A stretch of DNA of 64,000 nucleotides from DASQPR01 sp963724705 (GCA_963724705.1 CAVRVS010000001.1:62001-126000); one strand, 5' to 3'. Counted from the first letter of the stretch, positions 8,502-18,156 are shown. The notes: generated by a model from the sequence alone, not told the origin. Made by a program: numbers and translations.

Positions 8502-8513
8502 CGCGAGTTCCGG
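8476..8513. terminator. bidirectional hairpin terminator embedded in the CDF stop region
   Basis: Perfect 17-bp inverted repeat, 8476-8492 against 8497-8513, with a 4-nt loop (GAGC). It encodes the last residues and stop codon of the cation exporter on the plus strand and lies 22 nt beyond the stop of the convergent desaturase gene. No U-tract follows, as is common in high-GC actinobacteria. Confidence 0.8.
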
Positions 8514-8534
8514 GTCGTCTGAAGACGCTCAGCG

Positions 8535-9611
8535 TCAGGTCTGGCGCAGCGGCGCGCCGGCGCGATGAAGGTGAACCAGCGCCAGGCGGTACGAGGCGAG
8601 CAGGCGGCTCTCGTGGTATGGCACACCGATTTCGCGGCAGTAGTCGCGGACGATCGGGCGCGCCTTCGTGAGGTTGGCCGACGGCATGCTCGGGAACAGA
8701 TGGTGCTCGATCTGGTGGTTCAGGCCGCCCATCGCGGCGTTGAGCACCGGTCCGCCGATCACGTTCCGGGACGTCAGCACCTGCTTGCGGAGGAAGTCGA
8801 GGTCGTCCTCCTCGGTCAGCATGGGCATGCCCTTGTGATTCGGGGCGAACGTCGCACCGAGATACACCCCGAAGATCGCCTGGTGGATCGCGATGAATGC
8901 CAAGGCGTGCAGCGGCGGGAGGAGGGTGAACAAGAGTGTGAAGTAGATCGCGAAGTGCGCGATGAGCGTGGCGGCCTCGATCCCGCGGCTGCGGATGCCG
9001 GGCTTCAACAGCGCTCGGACGCTCGACACGCGGAGGTTGACGCCCTCCAGCGTCAGCAGCGGCACGAACAACGCGGCCTGGCGCCGACCGATGAATCGGG
9101 CGATGCCCTTGCTCTTGCGAGCCTGCCGCTGCGACCAGACGAGGAGATCGGGCGACACGTCCGGGTCGCGCTCCTCGTGGTTGGGGTTGGCGTGATGGCG
9201 GGTGTGCTTGTCCATCCACCAGCCATAGCTCATGCCCATGCCGGTGTTTCCGGCGACCCAACCAGCGATCTCGCTGGCCCGCCGGGTCCGGAAAACCTGC
9301 CGGTGCGCGATGTCGTGGGACAGAAGAGCGATCTGGGCAAAGACGATGGCCATCACGGGCGCGAGCGCGAGCACCCACCAGCTGCTGCCCAGCACGGCAA
9401 TCGCCACCCAACTGCCGATGAGCAAGGCGGCGACGACGATGGTTCGGGCGACGTAGTAGCCGGTGCGGTGGCGCAGCAGACCCGCGGCCGCTATCCGCTT
9501 GGACAGCACGGCGTAGTCGCTGCCGGCCCGATCGCCAGCGGGGGATTCGGTCGGTGCCCCGGTCTCGGCGGCCGAGGGTGCCGGCGAGGGAAGAGTCATC
9601 TCGATCGTCAT
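8535..9611 (-). CDS. membrane fatty acid desaturase (acyl-CoA/acyl-lipid)
   Basis: 358 aa with the three histidine boxes of di-iron membrane desaturases: LLSHDIAHRQVF (HDxxH), DKHTRHHANP (HxxHH) and LNHQIEHHLFP (QxxHH). The QxxHH third box and the GMSYGWWMDKH lead-in are like the front-end and linoleoyl-CoA desaturase group. Four hydrophobic segments flank the boxes. No cytochrome b5 domain, so electrons must come from a separate reductase. Start ATG 9611; the upstream region carries a spaced direct repeat. Introduces a cis double bond in membrane acyl chains; the position is not predictable. Confidence 0.9.
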   Translation of the reverse strand: MTIEMTLPSPAPSAAETGAPTESPAGDRAGSDYAVLSKRIAAAGLLRHRTGYYVARTIVVAALLIGSWVAIAVLGSSWWVLALAPVMAIVFAQIALLSHDIAHRQVFRTRRASEIAGWVAGNTGMGMSYGWWMDKHTRHHANPNHEERDPDVSPDLLVWSQRQARKSKGIARFIGRRQAALFVPLLTLEGVNLRVSSVRALLKPGIRSRGIEAATLIAHFAIYFTLLFTLLPPLHALAFIAIHQAIFGVYLGATFAPNHKGMPMLTEEDDLDFLRKQVLTSRNVIGGPVLNAAMGGLNHQIEHHLFPSMPSANLTKARPIVRDYCREIGVPYHESRLLASYRLALVHLHRAGAPLRQT

Positions 9612-9666
9612 GCGCCAAGCCTGGCCGGATCACTCGGTAGCGGACAGCCGGCCGCCACCCGGATCG

Positions 9667-9716
9667 GATCGGGGGTTAGCCATACCCTTCCGGTCCTTAC
9701 CGCATCGGGGGTTGGC
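9667..9716 (-). promoter_or_regulatory. spaced direct repeat upstream of the desaturase gene
   Basis: GATCGGGGGTTAGC at 9667-9680 and CATCGGGGGTTGGC at 9703-9716 share 12 of 14 bases, 36 bp apart, 56-105 bp upstream of the desaturase ATG. It could be a regulator site responding to membrane state, but only this one instance is seen. Confidence 0.35.
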
Positions 9717-9847
9717 GCACCTAACGGATATCCGGCGGTCGGGGTGGGATGAACCCGACGATCGGCGCATTCGTGATTTCATGGTCGGGCGCGCCCACCC
9801 TGGAGTCGCACCGCGGCCAGCGCGTCGGGTAGAGTCTCCACGTTCCC

Positions 9848-9919
9848 GGGCGATTAGCTCAGCGGGAGAGCGCTCCGCTCACACCGGAGAGGTCACTGGT
9901 TCGATCCCAGTATTGCCCA
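9848..9919 (+). tRNA. tRNA-Val, anticodon CAC
   Basis: Complete cloverleaf, 72 nt without encoded CCA. Acceptor GGGCGAT pairs with ATTGCCC (9912-9918), discriminator A. Anticodon stem CTCCG/CGGAG encloses loop CTCACAC, giving anticodon CAC. The T arm contains GGTTCGATCC. A -10-like TAGAGT lies at 9830-9835, 12 nt upstream of the 5' end. Confidence 0.95.
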
Positions 9920-9925
9920 CCGCCG

Positions 9926-9965
9926 CAGCGAGGCCACCTTCCGATTGGTGAAGGTGGCCTCGCTG
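9926..9965 (+). terminator. terminator of tRNA-Val
   Basis: Perfect 15-bp stem (9926-9940 with 9951-9965), 10-nt loop, followed by TTTG, starting 7 nt after the tRNA 3' end. Confidence 0.85.
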
Positions 9966-10018
9966 TTTGAGTACGATCTCCTGGCGTAGGCCGACCAATC
10001 GCCGTCGATGGGAGCGCC

Positions 10019-11530
10019 GTGACTCCGACCACCACCGGCCCGGCGGAGGCTGCCGAGGAAACGCCCGCCGCCGACCACGTTGACGTCCTGATCGTCGGGG
10101 CTGGCCTGTCCGGGATCGGCGCCGCATGTCATCTGCAGACCGGCGCGCCGACGCTGTCCTACGCCATCGTCGAGGCCCGCGGTTCGAGCGGCGGCACCTG
10201 GGATCTGTTCCGTTTCCCGGGTGTGCGATCCGACTCCGACATGTTCACGCTCGGCTACGTCTTCCGGCCGTGGACCAAGGCCAACGCCATCGCCGACGGC
10301 GGCGAGATCCTGCGGTACGTGCGAGACACGGCGGCCGAATACGGCGTGGACGAACACATCACGTACCACACCAAGGTCGTACGGGCCGAGTGGTCGACGA
10401 CCGCCGCGCGGTGGACCGTTACGGTCGAGAACACCCGATCGGGCGCGCGCAGCACCCGTACGTGCGGCTTCCTCTACCTGTGCTCCGGCTACTACCGCTA
10501 CGACGAGGGCTTCACGCCGACGTGGCCCGGTCGGGACGACTTCACCGGCCTGGTCGTACACCCCCAACACTGGCCGGACGGCCTCGACGTGACCGGCAAA
10601 CGGGTTGTCGTCATCGGCAGCGGGGCGACGGCCGTCACGCTCGTTCCGGCGCTGGCCACCACCGCCGCCCACGTGACCATGCTGCAACGGTCGCCGTCAT
10701 TCGTCATGTCGCTGCCCGGTCGCGATCCGGTCGCCGCACTGCTGCGGAAGATCCTGCCCGAACAGCGCGCGGCCGCGGCGGTGCGGTGGAAGAACATCCG
10801 GATCGCCACGGCCGTCTACACCGTGGCCCGCCGCTATCCGCGGCGGATGCGGGCGATGTTGCGCAAGGCGGCCGTCAAGCGCCTGCCGGCCGGTTACGAC
10901 GTCGACATACATTTCAAGCCCACGTACGAGCCGTGGGACCAACGCCTGTGCCTGGTGCCCGACGGGGACCTGTTCGCGGCGATCAGTTCCGGCCGCGCCG
11001 ACGTGGTCACCGATCACATCGAGGCGTTCACCCCGAGCGGCCTGCGACTGCGCTCCGGCGCGACGCTGGACGCCGACGTCATCGTCACGGCGACGGGGCT
11101 GAACCTCCATCCGTTGGGCGGCATCGATCTCCGCGTCGACGGGGCGACGATGCGGATCTCGGAGCGCGTCGTCTACAAGGGCATGATGCTCGACGGCGTG
11201 CCCAACCTCGCGTTCGCGCTCGGATACACCAACGCGTCGTGGACACTGAAGGTCGATCTCGTCGCCGCCTACGTGACCCGACTCTTGTCGGCCATGCGCG
11301 TGAACAACGATGTGGCGGTCACACCACGGCTTCCCGCCGACCCGATGGACACGTCGCCCTTCATCGACATGACCTCGGGGTATTTCGAGCGGTCCCGCGA
11401 TTCCCTGCCGCTGCAGGGCGATCGGGCACCGTGGCGGCTGCGCCAGCACTACGTCAAGGACTCGGCACTGTTCGGCGACCCGACCGCCGACCCCGAACTG
11501 GAATTCCGGTCATTCGCGCCGCGTGGCTGA
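10019..11530 (+). CDS. ethA: EthA-like Baeyer-Villiger flavin monooxygenase
   Basis: 503-aa FAD/NADPH monooxygenase that oxidises ketones to esters and sulfur atoms of thioamides; the mycobacterial homologue EthA activates ethionamide. Seen: FAD motif GAGLSGIGAA at about residue 26, GGTWDLFRFPGVRSDSDM, the long conserved block FLYLCSGYYRYDEGF, HPQHWP, NADPH motif VVIGSGATAVTLVPAL, and TATGLNL plus FALGYTNASWTLK near the end. These match EthA closely along the full length. Start GTG 10019. In mycobacteria a divergent TetR gene (ethR) lies next door; here the upstream neighbour is a tRNA, so regulation differs. Confidence 0.9.
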   Translation: MTPTTTGPAEAAEETPAADHVDVLIVGAGLSGIGAACHLQTGAPTLSYAIVEARGSSGGTWDLFRFPGVRSDSDMFTLGYVFRPWTKANAIADGGEILRYVRDTAAEYGVDEHITYHTKVVRAEWSTTAARWTVTVENTRSGARSTRTCGFLYLCSGYYRYDEGFTPTWPGRDDFTGLVVHPQHWPDGLDVTGKRVVVIGSGATAVTLVPALATTAAHVTMLQRSPSFVMSLPGRDPVAALLRKILPEQRAAAAVRWKNIRIATAVYTVARRYPRRMRAMLRKAAVKRLPAGYDVDIHFKPTYEPWDQRLCLVPDGDLFAAISSGRADVVTDHIEAFTPSGLRLRSGATLDADVIVTATGLNLHPLGGIDLRVDGATMRISERVVYKGMMLDGVPNLAFALGYTNASWTLKVDLVAAYVTRLLSAMRVNNDVAVTPRLPADPMDTSPFIDMTSGYFERSRDSLPLQGDRAPWRLRQHYVKDSALFGDPTADPELEFRSFAPRG

Positions 11531-11569
11531 CCGCGAGGTTACGCGGAGCGATGTCACGCGGAGCCGATG

Positions 11570-12703
11570 TCACGCGGAGCCGAACCAACGGCGGATCCGG
11601 CTGGCGCCGAAGTCTTCCTTATCCGCGGCGAGCGCCAGCGACGGCTCGTCGAACCGCCCCGACGGCGATTGTCCGCTAACGAACGTGACGTCCACGCGCG
11701 CGACCCGACCGGTCCCGAACTCGAGATAGCACATGCCGTTTCCGCCGTACTGCGCCGACACCTCCTCGGCGCGGAGGCCGGCGAGGATGCGGTCGGCGAC
11801 GACGGCAGCCTGACCTTCGGCGAATACGCCCGCCTTCGGCGTGCCCACGCTGGTGACGTCGCCGACCGCGAACACGCCGGGAAAGTGGGTTTCGAGCGTC
11901 AGCGGGTCGACCGGGATCCAGCCGTCCACGGCCAGGCCCGACTTCTCGACCACGGCCGGCGCCCGGTGCACCGGCACACCGAGAAACAGATCGAAGGGCA
12001 TTTCGTCGCCGTCGGCGAACAGCGCGACACGCCGGTCCGGGTCGAGTGCTCGTACGAGTCGCTGCGGATACCACGCGACACCGACCTCGGCAAAGCGCTG
12101 CAACAGCGCCTCGGACGCGGCCGGCGACGGTGGAATCGGTGAGCCCAACGGCATCACGAGCGAGATCTCCGACCGGTCACGCAGCCCCCGGGCCGACAGG
12201 TGGTCATGCATGAGCAGCGCCGTCTCGCTCGGCGCCGGTGGGCATTTGAACGGAGTCGACGTGACGGCGACAATAACGCGCCCGCCGTCGAACCGGTCGA
12301 GGACGTCGCGTAGCGCGAAGGCGCCCGGCACCGTGTAGAACTCGTGACCGCACTCCTCCAGGCCCGGTGTGGCGTCCGGATGGAGGTCGGCGCCGAGCGC
12401 GACGACCAGGACGTCCGCATCGAACGTGCCGGCGTCGGTCACGACACGTTTCTCGACCGGATCGATCGAGCGGACGGTCGCGGGTACGAAGCGCACGCCG
12501 GGCTGGACCAGATCCCGGTAGTAGTGCCGGACCGCGGACGCCGGCTGGCGGCCGAACATCACGTCGAGCTTCGCGAACCCGAAGACAAAGCTGTCACTCT
12601 GGTCGATGAGCACGATGTCGGCGTCGCCGCGCAGCCCGGCCGCCAGCCGGCTGGCCATTTCCAACCCGCCGAACCCGGCACCCAGTATCACGATCCGCGC
12701 CAT
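11570..12703 (-). CDS. NAD(P)/FAD-dependent oxidoreductase, sulfide:quinone reductase-like
   Basis: 377-aa two-dinucleotide-binding-fold flavoprotein. Residues 4-15 (IVILGAGFGGLE) bind FAD; a second segment VFAVGDVTSVGTPKAGVFAEGQ near residue 270 is the FAD-ribityl motif of the SQR/NDH-2 family. Cysteines in STPFKCPPAPSE and GNGMCYLEFG sit where SQR and flavocytochrome c sulfide dehydrogenases keep redox-active Cys, and KCPPAPSE is typical of that branch. No membrane helix is obvious. Likely a peripheral membrane quinone reductase for sulfide or a related donor. Confidence 0.78.
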   Translation of the reverse strand: MARIVILGAGFGGLEMASRLAAGLRGDADIVLIDQSDSFVFGFAKLDVMFGRQPASAVRHYYRDLVQPGVRFVPATVRSIDPVEKRVVTDAGTFDADVLVVALGADLHPDATPGLEECGHEFYTVPGAFALRDVLDRFDGGRVIVAVTSTPFKCPPAPSETALLMHDHLSARGLRDRSEISLVMPLGSPIPPSPAASEALLQRFAEVGVAWYPQRLVRALDPDRRVALFADGDEMPFDLFLGVPVHRAPAVVEKSGLAVDGWIPVDPLTLETHFPGVFAVGDVTSVGTPKAGVFAEGQAAVVADRILAGLRAEEVSAQYGGNGMCYLEFGTGRVARVDVTFVSGQSPSGRFDEPSLALAADKEDFGASRIRRWFGSA

Positions 12704-12826
12704 CCGGTCACTCCATCCGTCGCGCGCCGCCAGCGGCGCCGTCTATGCCGCCGTGCCGTACGGCGATGAGCATGATGCGCCGACCGCGTTGTCGTTCCCG
12801 ATTCCCGGGTCCGACGATCGGCCGAT

Positions 12827-15800
12827 TTAACTGCGACTGACGGCCAGCTGGGCCGCGGGGTGACGAGCCCGACGCGCGAGCCAACGCTGCGCATCACTGG
12901 CCGGCAATGCCGGGCTGAACAGGAACCCCTGTCCATAGGCGCAGCCGATCCGGGCCGCCAGGTCGCGCTCATGCGGCGTCTCGATCCCCTCGGCGATCAC
13001 CTGCAACCCCAGCACGTCGGCCAGACCGACGATGCCTTGGACGAGCTCGCGTTGCTTGACGGAGGCGGCCATCGACTGGATGAACGAGCGGTCGAGCTTG
13101 ACCACATCGAGCGGCACATGCCGAAGGTAGCTCAACGCTGAATAGCCGGTGCCGAAGTCGTCGATCGCGATCCGAACGCCGAAGCGTCGCAGATTCTGCA
13201 GGTCCTGCCAGACACCGTCGTCGTCGCGGAGCAGCAGGCTCTCGGTGATTTCCAGGGTAACCCGGTCTGGTCGGACACCGCTGTCGCTGATGAGTCGTTG
13301 CACTGTCGCGGTGAATCCGGGCGAACGGAACTGGCGCGCCGAAACGTTGATCGCGACGTACGGCGAGTCGTCCGACGTGCCCCATGTCCGGGCCGCCGCC
13401 ATGGCATTGCGCATGACCCATTCGCCGATCGGCGCGATGAGTCCGGATTCCTCGGCCACATCGATGAACTGGTCGGGCGACAGGCGTCCGCGACTCGGGT
13501 GCTCCCAGCGCAACAATGCCTCGAAGCCCGCGGGCCGGCCATCGTCCAGCGCAACGATCGGTTGGTATTCGAGCACCAACGCGTCGTCCTCGATGGCCCG
13601 CTCGAGCGACGTGCGCACCTCGAGCCGGGCCATTACGGTGCTACGCATCCACGACTCATAGTGACGCCATTTGCCCTTACCGACGTTCTTAGCCGAGTAC
13701 AGCGCGAGGTCGGCGTTACGCAGGAGGTCGGGTCCCGTCTCCGCGTCCTGAGCCGTCGTTGCCACGCCGACGCTCGCGCCACACGTGACCTCATGGCCAG
13801 CGACGTGCACCGGTTGAGCGAGCGTGGCGATGAGGCGACCGGCGGCGGAGTCGGCCGCCGACTCGTCGACGATGTCCGCGAGCAGCACCGCGAACTCGTC
13901 GCCGCCAAGCCGGGCCGCCATGCTGTTGTTCGGTGCGCCGTACCCGGCGACGAAGCTGCGCAACCGGTCACCGACGGCGCTGAGTAGGGCGTCGCCCGTC
14001 TCATGGCCGAGCGCGTCGTTGACCAGCTTGAGATCGTCCACGTCTACGTAGAGAACCGCGGTGAGCTCGCGTGCTCGGGCGGAGCGTTCGACTTCCTCGG
14101 TCAGTCGTTCGCTGAACGGAAGGCGGTTGCCGAGTCCCGTCAAGGGGTCGTGGAACGCGCGCTGCTCGAGTTCGCTTTCCAGAAGACGCTGCTTGGTGAC
14201 GTTGCGAAGGGTGAGCACGAGTCCGTCGATGGAAGGGTCGGCCCGAAGATCTCGACAGGACACCTCGACCCGGGCTGGTCCGGCGCCATCGCCGTTGACC
14301 ATCCAGTCGCCGTCCCGTACGACGTCGGCCACGACCATTCCGTCGCTGGTCAAACGCGTCCCTGTCGTGATCTCGCGCGGTGTTGACGCTTCGCTGGCCA
14401 GCGTGCCGGGCACGCCTGCGCGGGCCCGCATCAGCAGGCGCTCAGCGGCTTCTCGGTCGCCCTGCGCCACGAGCCCGGGAAGTTCGACGCCGGTGAGCGA
14501 GATCATGCCGAACACCGATCCCGCGGATGGCGATGCGTAGCGAATCCGGTTGTCATCGTCAACGATCAGGATGACGTCCGTGCTGTTCTGCACGAGCGTA
14601 CGGAAGTAAGACTCGCTGGTGTGACGGATGTTCTCCTTGTTGAGTCGGATCCGTTCCAACGTGAACGCCGCCTGCGTGGCCAGCACCTCGAGGCGCGGGC
14701 GAAGCGCGGTCAGCGACGACCGATTGCTACGGACGAGAAGCCTCGATCCGTGGACGAACCCGCCGGAGTCGGTCCGGCCGGTCTCATCGGCGCCGCGGAC
14801 CGCCGGCACTGCGGTGCCGGCCGCATTCCCTCCGATGTCCGCGTGACTCGGATCAGCCGGGCGGTCAACGAGTTGAATCGCCAAGGTAAGGCCGCGATTG
14901 CCGACCTGCCGGGCGATGGGCGGCGGCAAGGCGGTGGTCTCGTACAGGCCGCCAGCCACGGGATCCGGCCACGGCGCGTCTTCCGGCGCCGGCGGGCAGT
15001 CGACAATCGCAACCTGGTAGTCGGTGTCCGGGCCGAGCAGCCGGCCCACCGCGCTGTTGATCAGCGGCGCGACGGACGAAACTTCCTGCGCGCCAGCCAG
15101 ATCGGTGACCGTTTGCCGCAGCACACGTTCGCCATCGACCTGTCTGCGTAGCTGCCGTGCCACATCGACGATCCGCGCCAGGGCCAGGATCAGGATCAGC
15201 GTTGCGAAAATGACGATGAATGGCTGATACCACGGAGGTTCCTGAAACAACCCGAGCAGGAGAACCGCCGACGGCATCAGCGCAAGGACCGCGACGAGAC
15301 CGATTCGTAGTGGCGTACCGTCGCGCACGTTGGCGGCGATTGGCGTGTCGAACTCGCGCATGGTCCGGGTGAGGGCGGCAGCGCCAATGCCGACGGTGAA
15401 GAGTAGCCAAACCAGGTCCACCGACGTGCCGGCCAGCCATTCGCCGTGAATCCGTCCCAGCCGGAACAGCACGTCGTAGGCGACGAGGCCGAACAGGGCG
15501 ATGAGGAGCCATTTCACCGACCGGTTCCATCGCACCGCGGTGGCAAGATGAATCGCCAACGCGAGCACGACCACGTCGCGGAACACATAGGCAACTCGCA
15601 CCGATCGCCAGAGGTCGCCGACGCCGGGCGCGCTCGCATACGGGATGGCGATGAGAATGCCGCCGATCAGACCGGAGCCGAGAACGATGATCGCCGCGTC
15701 GATCGCGGCGGATGCCCCGCGCAGTGTCGACCGGACAAGGCCGAGTGCACCCGCGATCAGCAGGACAAGCATGAGCAAATGCATGGACCAGACGATCCAC

Positions 15801-16066
15801 GCCCAGGATTTCAGGGTGCCCGGTTCGCCGGGCAGCGCGTCGTAGACCACGCGGGCGGCCACGTTGACCGCCACCGCCGACGCGAGCAACCACCATGCGG
15901 TGGCGCGTGCTGGCCGGTAACGGCGAACGCCGTAAGCGACTGCTCCGGCCGAGGCCACACCGATCAGGACGACGCTGGCGGACGAGGCCGGCGAGTACCA
16001 CAGATGCAGCGCCGTCGCTGCGATCACCAGGCCTGCGTACAGCGCCGCAACCCGACGAATCTGCAT
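12827..16066 (-). CDS. membrane GGDEF-EAL cyclic-di-GMP enzyme with PAS domain
   Basis: 1079 aa. About nine N-terminal helices (residues 5-310), a coiled linker (QLRRQVDGERVLRQTVTDLAG), a GAF-like stretch (about 320-500), a PAS domain (YFRTLVQNSTDVILIVDDDN, from about 508), then GGDEF and EAL. The cyclase motif RLGGDEFAVLL is intact, so synthesis of c-di-GMP is possible. The EAL domain keeps GFEALLRWEH, the NVSARQF Asn, DDFGTGYSALSYLR and KLDRSFIQ, so hydrolysis is possible too. It stands alone on the minus strand. The role would be turnover of c-di-GMP in response to a membrane or PAS-bound signal; output is unknown. Confidence 0.93.
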   Translation of the reverse strand: MQIRRVAALYAGLVIAATALHLWYSPASSASVVLIGVASAGAVAYGVRRYRPARATAWWLLASAVAVNVAARVVYDALPGEPGTLKSWAWIVWSMHLLMLVLLIAGALGLVRSTLRGASAAIDAAIIVLGSGLIGGILIAIPYASAPGVGDLWRSVRVAYVFRDVVVLALAIHLATAVRWNRSVKWLLIALFGLVAYDVLFRLGRIHGEWLAGTSVDLVWLLFTVGIGAAALTRTMREFDTPIAANVRDGTPLRIGLVAVLALMPSAVLLLGLFQEPPWYQPFIVIFATLILILALARIVDVARQLRRQVDGERVLRQTVTDLAGAQEVSSVAPLINSAVGRLLGPDTDYQVAIVDCPPAPEDAPWPDPVAGGLYETTALPPPIARQVGNRGLTLAIQLVDRPADPSHADIGGNAAGTAVPAVRGADETGRTDSGGFVHGSRLLVRSNRSSLTALRPRLEVLATQAAFTLERIRLNKENIRHTSESYFRTLVQNSTDVILIVDDDNRIRYASPSAGSVFGMISLTGVELPGLVAQGDREAAERLLMRARAGVPGTLASEASTPREITTGTRLTSDGMVVADVVRDGDWMVNGDGAGPARVEVSCRDLRADPSIDGLVLTLRNVTKQRLLESELEQRAFHDPLTGLGNRLPFSERLTEEVERSARARELTAVLYVDVDDLKLVNDALGHETGDALLSAVGDRLRSFVAGYGAPNNSMAARLGGDEFAVLLADIVDESAADSAAGRLIATLAQPVHVAGHEVTCGASVGVATTAQDAETGPDLLRNADLALYSAKNVGKGKWRHYESWMRSTVMARLEVRTSLERAIEDDALVLEYQPIVALDDGRPAGFEALLRWEHPSRGRLSPDQFIDVAEESGLIAPIGEWVMRNAMAAARTWGTSDDSPYVAINVSARQFRSPGFTATVQRLISDSGVRPDRVTLEITESLLLRDDDGVWQDLQNLRRFGVRIAIDDFGTGYSALSYLRHVPLDVVKLDRSFIQSMAASVKQRELVQGIVGLADVLGLQVIAEGIETPHERDLAARIGCAYGQGFLFSPALPASDAQRWLARRARHPAAQLAVSRS

Positions 16067-16556
16067 GCCTCACCCCCGGTGTACCCGGCGACGACGGCAG
16101 CGTACGGCGATCACCGAGTGCATCTGTGTCACCGCTAACCGTGCATCAGGGGCCGGGCCAGCGCAACCGTCGGGCGCGAGGTCGCGTCACAGGCGTCCCA
16201 CCGGCCACTCCCCTGACATAAATTGGGCCGTGCGCTGCTTTTAATGGTACGAACGGTCAGGCTCTCCGCGCTGGCCAACGCCATGCGCTGTGCACCGTCG
16301 GACCATGCCACACCCGCGCGCGTGACCACGCCGCGAGACCCCGAATCAACGGCCGAACGGCGTCGCGTGCCGTAAGAAACGGCCAAGACAGCCGTCGCCT
16401 GCCGGTGTGCGCAAGAGGTACGGGAGCTCATGCCCGACCCGACCGTCTGATCGAAGGTCGCCGGGAGTGGGCCTGGGCCGCACCAAGGTGTCAGGGTGCG
16501 GCCCTCGCGTCGCAGACCGCGCACGGACAGCCGCCGGTGGGGTGCGTATCGCGATG
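16067..16556. other. gene-poor stretch upstream of the GGDEF-EAL gene
   Basis: About 490 bp with no reading frame that looks coding: available frames are Arg/Ser-rich shadows without homology. It holds the presumed promoter of the GGDEF-EAL gene near 16070-16130 and a lower-GC patch around 16215-16250. With the truncated YciI-like reading frame just to the right, it may be a decayed locus. Confidence 0.5.
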
Positions 16557-16670
16557 TTAAGAAGTCTCTGGGAGTTCCCTGGGTTTGACAGCCATCGACT
16601 TCTCGCGCAGTTCTTCGACCGTGTGGTCGGGCACCCACTCGTCGTTGAAGGCGATGAGGTACTCGGTCAT
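16557..16670 (-). pseudogene. truncated YciI-family protein remnant (37 codons)
   Basis: Short frame with an excellent ribosome binding site (AGGAGGAG, then ATG 16670). The product starts MTEYLIAFNDEWVPDHT and continues VEELREKSMAVKP, which matches the first ~30 residues of YciI/YCII-type actinobacterial proteins of about 100-130 aa. The match ends abruptly and a TAA follows seven codons later (RELPETS). No continuation was found in other frames of the next 400 bp. Either a decayed gene cut by a deletion or, less likely, a real small peptide. The intact start signals suggest recent loss. Confidence 0.6.
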
Positions 16671-16876
16671 GTCTCCTCCTTGCTGGGGTGGCTCCTGCGA
16701 CCAACCTCCATCCTCTCTACGAACGGCGGCGGCCCGATCCGACGACGATCGCTGCCATTACTGCCGGCTTGTCGGGTGTCTCATATGGTTGGACGCCGTT
16801 AGATTGCATCCGTACATCGGCACCGGCGCGCACGTCGGCGTTGCGCCGCACATTCCACAGTACGGAGATTCCGGCC

Positions 16877-18142
16877 ATGAGAAGCATCGTCCGCGGAGTA
16901 ATGATCGGGGCGGCGGCGGTTGCGATGGTGGCCGCCGGTTCCGCCGTCGCCTCCGCCAGCACACCTTCGGTGTCGCAGACCGCGGCCGCCTGGACGCCAT
17001 ACCTCGTCGGTACGAATGTCACGGTCAACCAACTCGTACAGTGCAACACCACGATGTACGCCGTCGGCTCCTTCGCCCAAGTGGGCGCGAAGACGCAGGC
17101 CACGGTGACGCGCCACAACGTGTTCTCGTTCAGCGCGACCACCGGCAAGATCACGTCGTGGAACCCGAACGCGAACGGCACCGTGAACGCCATCTCGCTG
17201 TCGGCCGACTGCTCGACCGCGTACCTCGGTGGTTCGTTCTCGACGGTGAACGGCGTTGCCGTCAAGAACCTCGCCAAGGTGAACGCCGCCACGGGCGCCG
17301 TCGACACGACGTTCAAGCCGGCCCCGAACGGCAGCGTCCTCGCCCTGCAGCAGGCGGCGGGCCGGCTGTTCGTCGGTGGCCAGTTCACCAGCATCGCGGG
17401 CATATCGCGGGCCGCGATGGCGACGGTGACCCTGGCCCAAGGAACGATCGACAACTACTCATCGATCGCCGTCGTCGGCAACCTGCCGAACAGCGCGCGC
17501 AAGATCTGGAGCTTCCGGCTCAACAACGCCCACACGAGGCTGCTCGTCAACGGGAGCTTCCTGACGGTGGCCGGCCAGACCCGCCGTCAGTTGTTCGTCG
17601 TCGACCTCGGCTCCTCCTCGGCGACGTTGGACGCCTGGTACGCGCCGGCGCTCACGCTCGCGTGCACATCTTCCGAACCGTTGTACGCCAAGGGAATCGC
17701 ATGGTCACCCGATGACCAGTTCATCTACATCGCGACGACCGGATACAAGGGGGCGTCGCCGTTGTGCGACGCGACCGCGAAGTTCTCCGCCGCGCCGAGC
17801 GGCACTCAGACCGCGCGCTGGATCAACCTGACCGGTTGCGACTCGCTCTACTCGGTGGTGGCCGACGACACCAACGTGTACGTCGGTGGCCATCAGCGTT
17901 GGCTTAGCAACCCGAAAGGCTGTGACAACGCCGGTCCGGGAGCGGCGAGCCGACCCGGGATCGGCAGCCTCGTGGCCAGCACTGGCGCGGTCACCGCGTG
18001 GAATCCGACGCGCAGCCGCGGCCACGCGGTCAACGATCTCGTGCTCACGCCGGCCGGGCTCTGGGTCGCCGACGACAACCAGTTCAGCTCCAACAATTGT
18101 GCGGGCGTGTTCCATCCGGGGATCTGCTTCTTCCCCCGCTAG
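16877..18142 (+). CDS. secreted delta-60-repeat beta-propeller protein
   Basis: 421 aa with a signal peptide (MRSIVRGVMIG, hydrophobic core, cleavage near ASAST at about residue 29). The mature part holds repeats of the form YAVGSFAQVG / YLGGSFSTVNG / FVGGQFTSIAG, each followed by VxxFSATTGKITSWNP-like segments, the signature of delta-60 (DUF5122) propeller blades. Cysteine pairs suggest disulfides outside the cell. Start ATG 16877 gives the best signal peptide; the upstream in-frame codons are not protein-like. Probable extracellular binding or scaffold protein; no catalytic motif seen. Confidence 0.82.
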   Translation: MRSIVRGVMIGAAAVAMVAAGSAVASASTPSVSQTAAAWTPYLVGTNVTVNQLVQCNTTMYAVGSFAQVGAKTQATVTRHNVFSFSATTGKITSWNPNANGTVNAISLSADCSTAYLGGSFSTVNGVAVKNLAKVNAATGAVDTTFKPAPNGSVLALQQAAGRLFVGGQFTSIAGISRAAMATVTLAQGTIDNYSSIAVVGNLPNSARKIWSFRLNNAHTRLLVNGSFLTVAGQTRRQLFVVDLGSSSATLDAWYAPALTLACTSSEPLYAKGIAWSPDDQFIYIATTGYKGASPLCDATAKFSAAPSGTQTARWINLTGCDSLYSVVADDTNVYVGGHQRWLSNPKGCDNAGPGAASRPGIGSLVASTGAVTAWNPTRSRGHAVNDLVLTPAGLWVADDNQFSSNNCAGVFHPGICFFPR

Positions 18143-18156
18143 GCAACCGTGAAGGC

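Noticed and set aside
16585..17715. long Arg-rich plus-strand frame over the propeller gene
   Set aside because: It is out of phase with a gene that has a signal peptide and repeats; composition is typical of an overlapping shadow.
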